Of a stretch of DNA of 64,000 bases, positions 58,374-64,000 are shown piece after piece. This DNA is from Ramlibacter sp. (GTDB lineage: Bacteria; Pseudomonadota; Gammaproteobacteria; Burkholderiales; Burkholderiaceae_C), in NCBI GenBank assembly GCA_021323335.1, contig JAJTCN010000046.1, positions 1 through 64,000 of the forward strand, in the 5' to 3' direction. A program made the translations under genes and the position numbers. Within the stretch, counting starts at the first letter, position 1. The number at the start of each line of letters is the position of its first letter. Under the pieces are notes generated by a model. It was given only the letters and a program-made list of their open reading frames with translations. It made no database searches and was not told where the DNA came from.

Positions 58374-59008
58374 CAGCCGGCCGCCTCGTCGGGCAGGGGC
58401 CGGTCCGTCGCCGGCACGTCGACGATCGGGCAGGCGCCGATTTCGTCCATCTCGGGCCAGTCGGGATAGCTGGAAAGCCGTTGCCGGAAGACGTCGAGGT
58501 GCGCCTGCAGTTCCTCCGGCGTGGCGCGGTGGGCGCCATGCAGCAGCAGCGGCGGCAGGAAGCGCATGCCGCACAGCGTGGCCGTCTGCTCGTACGGCGG
58601 CAGGAAGGCGTCGAAGAAATAGCGGTTGTAGCCCTGCGGGTGGTACGAGGACTCCGGCCCGCCGGTGGTGGCCACCAGCCAGAGGTCCTTGCCCTGCAGC
58701 GCGGTGCCGCCGCGGCCGTAGGCCCAGCCGTAGCGCAGCACTTCGTCGAGCCACAGCTTCATGAGCGGCGGCATCGAATACCACTGGATCGGGTGCAGCA
58801 GCACGACCAGCTGCGCCGCCTGGGCGTTGGCCTGTTCGGCGGGCACGTCGATGTCGTAGTCGGGATAGCGGCCGTACAGGTCCTGCACCCGTACGCCGGT
58901 CATCGACCCGGCCAGCTCCATCAGCTTGCGGTTCACCCGCGATTCGCGCCAGTTGGGGTGGGCAGCCAGCACATAGGTGCCGGTCGGCGGGTTTGCGAAC
59001 TCATCCAT
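58373..59008 (-). CDS. KefF-like NAD(P)H-dependent flavin oxidoreductase
   Basis: A 211-residue flavodoxin-fold quinone reductase of the KefF/MdaB family. YVLAAHPNWRESRVNRKLME is the FMN loop, LLHPIQWYSMPPLMKLWLDEVLRYGWAYG near residue 75 and ATTGGPESSYHPQGYN near residue 115 are family signatures. KefF proteins activate KefC and detoxify quinones. ATG 59008 was chosen; one four codons upstream is possible. It is directly upstream of, and coupled to, the KefC gene. Confidence 0.88.
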   Translation of the reverse strand: MDEFANPPTGTYVLAAHPNWRESRVNRKLMELAGSMTGVRVQDLYGRYPDYDIDVPAEQANAQAAQLVVLLHPIQWYSMPPLMKLWLDEVLRYGWAYGRGGTALQGKDLWLVATTGGPESSYHPQGYNRYFFDAFLPPYEQTATLCGMRFLPPLLLHGAHRATPEELQAHLDVFRQRLSSYPDWPEMDEIGACPIVDVPATDRPLPDEAAG

Positions 59009-59061
59009 GCCCGGTAACATAGCGCAAAGCGGCCCGTTCGGGCCGTACTGAGGAGGCCGTG

Positions 59062-59679
59062 ATGCCGGTCGTCGTTGTCGCGAACCCCAAGGGCGGAGTC
59101 GGTAAATCCACCGTCGCCACCAACATCGCCGGCTACTACGCCAGCCGCGGGCACAGCGTCATGCTCGGCGACGCGGACCGCCAGCAGTCCTCCCGCCTCT
59201 GGCTGCGCCTGCGGCCCCCGGAGGCGCGCTCGATCGCCGGCTGGGAGGTCGGCGAGGGCCAGATCGCCAAGCCGCCCAAGGGCACCACGCACGTCGTGCT
59301 GGACACTCCGGCCGGCATCCACGGCAAGATGCTCCAGGAGGCCATGCATTCGGCCGACAAGGTGATCGTGCCGCTGCAGCCGAGCATCTTCGACATCTAT
59401 GCCACCCGCGCCTTCCTGGACGAGCTGGCGCAGCTGCGCAAGGCCGGCCGCATCCAGGTAGGCATCGTCGGCATGCGGGTGGACGGCCGCACCATCGCGG
59501 CGGACAAGCTGCAGGAGTTCGTCGACAGCCTCGGCCTGCCGGTGCTCGGCTTCCTGCGGCCGACGCAGAACTACGTGCACCTCGCCGCGCGCGGGCTCAC
59601 CCTGTTCGACGTGTCGCCGGGCAAGGTCGAGAAGGACCTGGAGCAGTGGCAGGGGATCTGCAAGTGGCTGGAGGCGTGA
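59062..59679 (+). CDS. ParA/MinD-family P-loop ATPase (orphan)
   Basis: A 205-residue deviant-Walker ATPase. The Walker A motif ANPKGGVGKSTVATNIA begins near residue 8, DADRQQSS follows, and HVVLDTPAGIHG is Walker B-like. ATG 59062 sits 5 bp after AGGAGG. No ParB or centromere-like repeats are nearby, so it is more likely an orphan positioning ATPase than a chromosome partition protein. Homologues of this length are used to place protein complexes or small plasmid-like cargo. Confidence 0.85.
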   Translation: MPVVVVANPKGGVGKSTVATNIAGYYASRGHSVMLGDADRQQSSRLWLRLRPPEARSIAGWEVGEGQIAKPPKGTTHVVLDTPAGIHGKMLQEAMHSADKVIVPLQPSIFDIYATRAFLDELAQLRKAGRIQVGIVGMRVDGRTIAADKLQEFVDSLGLPVLGFLRPTQNYVHLAARGLTLFDVSPGKVEKDLEQWQGICKWLEA

Positions 59680-59684
59680 GCTAG

Positions 59685-59722
59685 GTACCGGGGTTCGGCT
59701 TCGCGCTCACCGCCGGCCTACG
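59685..59722. repeat. Single GTAG-type REP element
   Basis: Read on the minus strand, CGTAGG is followed by a CCGG-CGGT ... ACC-CCGG bulged hairpin, matching the REP arms at 4295-4362 and 12897-12983. It lies between the ParA-like and MaoC genes. Confidence 0.5.
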
Positions 59723-59749
59723 CGTCCGCCGGGTTGCTACATTGCGGGG

Positions 59750-60202
59750 ATGAGAACCATCGCCACCCTCGAGGAGCTGAAGTCGCTGGTCGGCCAGGAG
59801 GTCGCGGTCAGCGACTGGATCGAGGTCACGCAGGAGCGCGTGAACCGCTTCGCCGACGCGACCGGCGACCACCAGTGGATCCACGTCGACGTGGACCGCG
59901 CCAAGGCCGGCCCTTTCGGTGCGCCCATTGCCCACGGCTTCCTCACCCTGTCGCTGATGCCGGCCTTCTTCGAATCGGCGCTCCACCTGCCCAGCCGGCT
60001 GTCGATCAACTACGGCCTGAACAAGGTGCGCTTCACCTCGCCGGTGCCGGTGGGCAGCCGCCTGCGCGCGCGCCTGACGCTGCAGGCCTGCGATCCCGTG
60101 CCCGACGACGGCGTCCAGCTCACCTGGCTGGCCTGGATCGAGCGGGAGGGCAGCGACAAGCCGGCCTGCGTCGCCGAGACGCTGGCCCGGCGCTACGCCT
60201 GA
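59750..60202 (+). CDS. MaoC-family (R)-specific enoyl-CoA hydratase-like protein
   Basis: A 150-residue hot-dog-fold protein. The hydratase motif with Asp and His is FADATGDHQWIHVD near residue 33, followed by GPFGAPIAHGFLTLSLMPAFF. It would hydrate trans-2-enoyl-CoA to the (R)-3-hydroxyacyl form in fatty-acid breakdown or polyhydroxyalkanoate supply. It is monocistronic after a REP element. Confidence 0.9.
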   Translation: MRTIATLEELKSLVGQEVAVSDWIEVTQERVNRFADATGDHQWIHVDVDRAKAGPFGAPIAHGFLTLSLMPAFFESALHLPSRLSINYGLNKVRFTSPVPVGSRLRARLTLQACDPVPDDGVQLTWLAWIEREGSDKPACVAETLARRYA

Positions 60203-60233
60203 GCCACGTCCGCTCACGAAACACACATCTCCC

Positions 60234-60259
60234 AAAAAAAGAGCCCGCACGAGGCGGGC
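60234..60259 (-). terminator. Strong Rho-independent terminator (minus strand)
   Basis: GCCCGC and GCGGGC form a perfect 6-bp stem (loop CTCGT on the minus strand), followed by TCTTTTTTT. It ends whatever is transcribed leftward from the trmL side, 137 bp beyond the trmL stop. Confidence 0.8.
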
Positions 60260-60396
60260 ATCAAAGGAGTCTTGGGTTGCCGTGACTACCCTGGGATCAG
60301 GGCCGGTCGATAGGCAGATGCGGGACCGTACGCGAAGTTTCAAACACAGCGGGGTGCAACCAAGTATTGCTTGTGTCGCGCGGGGTGAGGCAGCGC
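60260..60396 (-). ncRNA. Candidate small RNA or structured 3' UTR before the terminator
   Basis: The 137 bp between the trmL stop and the terminator hold no open frame but several potential stems (for example CCCTG-ATCC-CAGGG, and GGGT with ACCC around CACGG). The composition is lower in GC than the coding DNA. It may be the 3' UTR of the comF-trmL unit or a separately transcribed sRNA. No known RNA family was recognised. Confidence 0.3.
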
Positions 60397-60867
60397 TCAG
60401 CCAGCGCCGGTGAAGCCGTTCTGCCGCCAGGCCTCGAACACGGTCACCGCCACCGCATTGGACAGGTTCAGGCTGCGCTGTCCCGGCCGCATCGGCAGGC
60501 GCAGCCGCTGCGCCGGGGCCACGGCCTCCAGCAGGGCCGGGGGCAGGCCGCTGGTTTCGGAACCGAAGACGAGCCAGTCGCCGGGCTGGAAGGCCACGTC
60601 GTGGACCCGCCGCGTCCCCCGCGTGCTCAGCGCGAACAGGCGCGCCATGTCCGGCCGCTGCGACAGCAGCAGCGCATCCCAGCCGGCATGCCTGCGCACC
60701 TCGGCGTACTCGTGATAGTCGAGCCCGGCGCGCCGCATGTGCTTGTCTTCCATCGAGAAGCCGAGCGGTTCCACCAGGTGCAGGGTGCAGCCGGTGTTGG
60801 CCGCCAGCCGGATCACGTTGCCGGTGTTCGGCGGGATCTCGGGGGCGACCAGGACGATGTGGAACAT
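60397..60867 (-). CDS. trmL: tRNA (cytidine/uridine-34 2'-O)-methyltransferase TrmL
   Basis: A 156-residue SPOUT methyltransferase. MFHIVLVAPEIPPNTGNVIRLAANTG holds the catalytic-Asn motif, LVFGSETSGLP is motif 2, and the trefoil-knot motif is RLPMRPGQRSLNLSNAVAVTVFEAWRQ. It methylates the ribose of nucleotide 34 in the anticodon of tRNA-Leu species. It is 17 bp downstream of comF on the minus strand. Confidence 0.93.
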   Translation of the reverse strand: MFHIVLVAPEIPPNTGNVIRLAANTGCTLHLVEPLGFSMEDKHMRRAGLDYHEYAEVRRHAGWDALLLSQRPDMARLFALSTRGTRRVHDVAFQPGDWLVFGSETSGLPPALLEAVAPAQRLRLPMRPGQRSLNLSNAVAVTVFEAWRQNGFTGAG

Positions 60868-60884
60868 GCCGCCGATTGTCGCGG

Positions 60885-61589
60885 CTAGTGCGGCTGGTCG
60901 GTCCGGGCGAGCACCAGGGCGCTGACGCGCAGCGCCCCGGCCTGCCGCAGGGCCAGAGCCGCCGAGTGCAGCGACGCGCCGCTCGTCATGACGTCGTCCA
61001 CCAGCAGCACCGCGCGGCCCGCGAGCTCGGCCGCCCGCAGCGGGTCGACCCCGAAGGCATGCCGCATGTTCAGGTGGCGCGCCTTGCGGTCGAGCGTCGC
61101 CTGCGAACCCGTGTCGCGCAGGCGCAGCAGCAGCAGCGGCTCCGTGCGCGCCGGCGCCAGGCCGCGCGCCAGCAGCAGCGCCTGGTTGAAGCCGCGCTCG
61201 GCCAGCCGGCGCGGCGCCAGCGGCAGCGGCAGCACGAGGTCGGCCCGCTGCAGCTCCTGCGCCGCGCCGGGCACCAGCGCCATCCGCGCGGCGAACGTTT
61301 CGGCCCAACCCGGCTCGCCGCTGAACTTGAAGCGGGCGACCAGGGTGGACCAGGGGTAGGCATAGGAGACCGCGGCGAAGCAGGCGTCCAGCGGCGGGGG
61401 CTCGCGCAGGCAGGCGCCGCACACTTCGGCGGCGCCGGTCAAGGGCAGCGCGCACAGCCGGCAGCGGTGCAGGGGCAGCGCGAAGCCGGCGGCACAGCCG
61501 GCGCACAGCGCGCTGGCGGGCCAAGCGCCGCACACCGCGCACCGGCTCGGCGGGGTCGTCAGCCAGCGGGGCAGCCACGCGGCACGCAT
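60885..61589 (-). CDS. comF: ComF-family phosphoribosyltransferase-like protein
   Basis: A 234-residue protein with an N-terminal zinc-ribbon region (CAVCGAWPASALCAGC and CRLCALPLTGAAEVCGAC) and a C-terminal PRTase domain with the PRPP loop AVLLVDDVMTSGASL near residue 200. It takes part in DNA uptake during natural transformation, possibly in single-strand handling. ATG 61589 fits the conserved start. It is divergent from the methyltransferase gene. Confidence 0.9.
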   Translation of the reverse strand: MRAAWLPRWLTTPPSRCAVCGAWPASALCAGCAAGFALPLHRCRLCALPLTGAAEVCGACLREPPPLDACFAAVSYAYPWSTLVARFKFSGEPGWAETFAARMALVPGAAQELQRADLVLPLPLAPRRLAERGFNQALLLARGLAPARTEPLLLLRLRDTGSQATLDRKARHLNMRHAFGVDPLRAAELAGRAVLLVDDVMTSGASLHSAALALRQAGALRVSALVLARTDQPH

Positions 61590-61615
61590 CCGGGTCAATA
61601 TACTTCGCAGCCCCC

Positions 61616-62512
61616 GTGAACACATCCTCCGATCGACCCCCCACCATCGCGCCCGCTGCGGCCGCGCGCTGGGCCGCGTCCGCACCCGCGGCCAGCCCCT
61701 GGCTGCACGAGGAAGTGGGCCGGCGCATGGCCGACCGGCTGCAATGGATCAAGCGCGACCCGCCGGCCTGGGCCGACTGGGAGCCGGTGCGGGGCGGGCT
61801 GCGCGCGCACGGCCTGGTGCGCAAGCGCTATCCGCAGGCGCGGGTGCACGTGGTGGAGCCGCAGCCCGAGCGCATGGCGATGGCCCGCGACCAACTGGCC
61901 CGGCCCTGGTGGCGCCAGCTCCGGGGTGGAAGCACCGAATTCGGTCCCGTGCCACCCGGCGGAGTGCAGATGCTCTGGGCCAACATGCAGCTGCACATGG
62001 CGGCGGACCCGCAGGTCCTGCTGCGGCAATGGCACGACGCCCTCGCCGTCGATGGCTTCCTGATGTTCTCCTGCCTCGGCCCCGACACCCTGCGCGAGCT
62101 GAGGGCGGCCTATGCCGCGATGGGCTGGCCGCCGCCCGCGCACGAGTTCACCGACATGCACGACTGGGGCGACATGCTGGTGGCGGGCGGTTTCGCCGAG
62201 CCGGTGATGGACATGGAGCGCATCCGCCTGTCCTTCGACACGCCGGCCCGCCTGCTGGAGGAGCTGCACGAGCTCGGCGCCAACCTGCACCCGGCACGCT
62301 TTGCCGGCTTGCGGGGCCGCGGCTGGCCGCCCCGGCTGGAGGCGGCGCTGGACCGGCAGATGCGGGGCGAGGACGGCAAGCTGGGACTCACCTTCGAGGT
62401 GATCTATGGCCATGCGCTGAAGCCGTTGCCGCGCGCCAGGATGGGCGAGCGCAGCGCGGTGTCGCTCGACGACATGCGGGCCATGCTGCAGGCCGACCGC
62501 GGCCGCGGCTGA
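61616..62512 (+). CDS. BioC-like SAM-dependent methyltransferase
   Basis: A 298-residue class I methyltransferase starting at GTG 61616. The opening LHEEVGRRMADRLQWIK is shared with BioC relatives in Burkholderiales. The central VDGFLMFSCLGPDTLRELRAAY and HEFTDMHDWGDMLVAGGFAEPVMDME blocks are typical of malonyl-ACP O-methyltransferases. The canonical first SAM motif is degenerate (the RVHVVEPQPERMAMA region), so activity is uncertain. If active it would start biotin pimeloyl-chain synthesis. Confidence 0.75.
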   Translation: MNTSSDRPPTIAPAAAARWAASAPAASPWLHEEVGRRMADRLQWIKRDPPAWADWEPVRGGLRAHGLVRKRYPQARVHVVEPQPERMAMARDQLARPWWRQLRGGSTEFGPVPPGGVQMLWANMQLHMAADPQVLLRQWHDALAVDGFLMFSCLGPDTLRELRAAYAAMGWPPPAHEFTDMHDWGDMLVAGGFAEPVMDMERIRLSFDTPARLLEELHELGANLHPARFAGLRGRGWPPRLEAALDRQMRGEDGKLGLTFEVIYGHALKPLPRARMGERSAVSLDDMRAMLQADRGRG

Positions 62513-62535
62513 CCCGTGCGCCGGCGCTGCATCCA

Positions 62536-62579
62536 GGCCACATCCGGCCGGAAGTGGCCCATCCGGCCTCGCTTACAAT
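62536..62579 (+). promoter_or_regulatory. 24-bp near-perfect palindrome and TACAAT -10 before the DUF2244 gene
   Basis: Positions 62536-62559 form a palindrome (GGCCAC ... GTGGCC outer arms) with one mismatched pair. A TACAAT -10 hexamer follows at 62574-62579. The palindrome would overlap the -35 region, as a repressor site would, or it may terminate the methyltransferase transcript. Confidence 0.4.
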
Positions 62580-62606
62580 GCGCGGTTGATTGACGTGCGT
62601 CGCCCC

Positions 62607-63015
62607 GTGCCGAACCCCGTATTCCGTTTCGCCACTGTCCAGGGCCAGGCCATCCACTGGTTCCTGAGGCGCAATTGCTCGGTGACGCCGGCCCAGCTGG
62701 GCTGGCTGTACGCCTCTCGCGTGGCTCGAGCTGGCGGCCGTGGGCGCCGCCTTCATGGTCTACGCACGGCACGCCGCCGACGGCGAGCACATCCTGCTGC
62801 AAGGGCAGCGGCTCGTCGTGGAACTGGAGCATGCCGGGCGGCTGGAGCGGGCGGAGTTCAACCGCGACTGGGTCCGGGTCGAACCGGGGGCGGACGACCG
62901 GTCGCTGATCGAGGTGTCCGGCCAGGGCCGGCGGGTGATCGTGGGGCGCTACGTGCGGCCGGAACTGCGGCCCGTGCTGGCGCGGGAAATTCGCAGGGCG
63001 CTGCGTGAAGCGTGA
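62607..63015 (+). pseudogene. DUF2244 membrane protein, internally deleted and frameshifted
   Basis: The N-terminal part (PNPVFRFATVQGQAIHWFLRRNCSVTPAQLGWLYAS) is in one frame to about 62718. From there the normal continuation (AWLELAAVGAAFMVYARHAADGEHILLQGQRL to the stop at 63015) is in another. The first membrane helix and the loop that should lie between, about 30 residues, are missing. DUF2244 proteins normally precede cytochrome oxidase subunit II in these bacteria, and the position is preserved. The start is GTG 62607 or TTG 62586. Confidence 0.75.
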
Positions 63016-63065
63016 ACGGGCAGCGGCCCGCGGGACGGTTTTTTGAAGGCTTGAGGCTGAAAACG

Positions 63066-64000
63066 ATGAAGAGTATTTCCAAGATCGCGGCGCTGCTCTC
63101 GCTCGCCGGCGCGCTGGCCGCACCGGCTCTTGCGCAGGTGCAGGACCTGCCGGGCGGCCCGGCCGTGCGGCAGCTGAACCTGCACACCGCGGCGACGCGC
63201 ATCGCCGTGGAGATTTCCTGGCTGCACTGGTTCATGATGATCACTTGCGTCGTGATCTTCGTGCTGGTCTTCTCGGTGATGTTCTATTCCATCTGGAAGC
63301 ACCGCAAGTCCAAGGGTCACAAGCCGGCCAATTTCCACGAGTCGGTGACGGTCGAGGTCATCTGGACCATCATTCCCTTCCTCATCGTGATCGCCATGGC
63401 CCTGCCGGCGACCAAGGTGCTGGTCGCCTCCAAGGACACCAGCAACGCGGACGTCACGATCAAGGCCACCGGCTACCAGTGGAAGTGGGGCTACGACTAC
63501 CTGACCGGCGACGCCCAGGGCGTGAGCTTCCTGTCCACGCTGGACAGCACCCACCGCGAGATCTCCAACGCCGGCGCGCAGGGCGCCGACGTTCCGACCG
63601 ACTACCTGCTCAAGGTGGACAACCCGCTGGTGGTGCCGGTCAACAAGAAGGTCCGCATCATCACCACGGCCAACGACGTCATCCACGCCTGGGGCATCCC
63701 GGCGTTCGGCGTCAAGCAGGACGCGATCCCCGGCTTCGTGCGCGACACCTGGTTCCGCAGCGAGAAGATGGGCGATTTCTACGGCCAGTGCTACGAGCTG
63801 TGCGGCAAGGAACACGCGTACATGCCGATCCACGTGAAGGTGGTCAGCCAGGAAGACTTCGTCAAGTGGTCGGCCGACCAGAAGAAGCTGATGGCCGCCA
63901 AGCAGGACGACCCGGCCAAGGTGTGGCAGCTCGCCGACATCGTCGCCCGCGGCGAGAAGGTCTACGCCGCCAACTGCGCCGCCTGCCACCAGGCCAACGG
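63066..64000 (+). CDS. coxB: Cytochrome c oxidase subunit II with C-terminal haem domain (partial)
   Basis: At least 311 residues, cut by the window end. The signal peptide is MKSISKIAALLSLAGALAAPALA; two transmembrane helices follow (around residues 55-80 and 100-120). The CuA site is seen as CYELCGKEHAYM with the upstream HAWG histidine and the aromatic electron-entry string QWKWGYDY. After it, a CAACH haem c motif begins, so this is the caa3-like subunit II. It receives electrons and passes them to subunit I. It starts about 50 bp after the DUF2244 remnant. Confidence 0.95.
   Translation, partial: MKSISKIAALLSLAGALAAPALAQVQDLPGGPAVRQLNLHTAATRIAVEISWLHWFMMITCVVIFVLVFSVMFYSIWKHRKSKGHKPANFHESVTVEVIWTIIPFLIVIAMALPATKVLVASKDTSNADVTIKATGYQWKWGYDYLTGDAQGVSFLSTLDSTHREISNAGAQGADVPTDYLLKVDNPLVVPVNKKVRIITTANDVIHAWGIPAFGVKQDAIPGFVRDTWFRSEKMGDFYGQCYELCGKEHAYMPIHVKVVSQEDFVKWSADQKKLMAAKQDDPAKVWQLADIVARGEKVYAANCAACHQAN

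Noticed and set aside
62949..63989. A 346-codon minus-strand frame at the right edge
   Set aside because: It is antisense to cytochrome oxidase subunit II, whose CuA motif and helices are unambiguous.
1..64000. CRISPR arrays, tRNA or rRNA genes, prophage or insertion sequences
   Set aside because: No regularly spaced direct repeats, cloverleaf-like sequences, phage genes or transposase frames were found by eye. REP-type repeats are the only mobile traces.

Overview
The window is a GC-rich, gene-dense stretch of a betaproteobacterial chromosome. It is most likely from the order Burkholderiales, family Comamonadaceae (Ramlibacter or Variovorax type). The grounds are the strong G/C third-position bias, three TctC/Bug solute receptors, and the order DUF2244 gene then cytochrome oxidase subunit II with a C-terminal haem domain at the right edge. 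No rRNA, tRNA, CRISPR array, prophage or insertion sequence was seen.

Layout. Positions 1-3.1 kb: a small operon with a hydroxyacid-type dehydrogenase, a Bug receptor and maleylacetate reductase. 3.1-7.8 kb: an SGNH-hydrolase lipoprotein and two FAD proteins. 7.8-12.9 kb: an aromatic-degradation block with an FAD hydroxylase, a broken LysR regulator, hydroxyquinol 1,2-dioxygenase, an A/B-barrel protein and an amidohydrolase. 13-19.3 kb: a class C serine hydrolase, a ribbon-helix-helix protein with an SPFH protein, a propeller protein with its regulator, an esterase and a DODA-type dioxygenase. 19.4-24.1 kb: a membrane-lipid modification cluster (DUF1295, DUF2177, FAD oxidoreductase, DUF1365, cyclopropane-synthase-like methyltransferase). 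Two closely matching ECF-sigma-like promoters there appear to start leaderless mRNAs. 24.1-29.6 kb: housekeeping and hypothetical genes including a DEAD-box helicase and a lytic transglycosylase.

29.7-42.3 kb is a second large catabolic block: an old-yellow-enzyme reductase, a LysR regulator, a frameshifted intradiol dioxygenase, a citryl-CoA-lyase-like protein, a CaiB-type CoA transferase, two more Bug receptors, a complete Liv-type ABC importer with permease and ATPase fused, a SnoaL-like protein and an FMN reductase. With the 2-kb and 10-kb genes this gives import, ring hydroxylation, intradiol cleavage to maleylacetate and reduction to 3-oxoadipate. A 15-bp promoter element with identical spacing links the two blocks. 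42.3-45.4 kb: TauE/SafE, NUDIX and amidase genes. 45.4-53.1 kb: an iron-uptake operon (two TonB receptors, a PepSY reductase, a cytochrome c-FTR1 permease) behind a Fur-box-like site. 53-64 kb: a nucleotidyltransferase, a phosphoesterase, an M24 peptidase, a KefF/KefC pair, a ParA-like ATPase, a MaoC hydratase, trmL, comF, a BioC-like methyltransferase and the start of the cytochrome c oxidase operon.

Three observations run across the window. (1) Two families of small palindromic repeats are present, and one of them has inserted in frame into two coding sequences. (2) Several genes (LysR, dioxygenase, DUF2244, perhaps TauE and one remnant) carry internal deletions of roughly 85-130 bp with frameshifts, which is either real decay or a systematic assembly defect. 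(3) Promoter elements are repeated between distant operons and suggest shared regulons.
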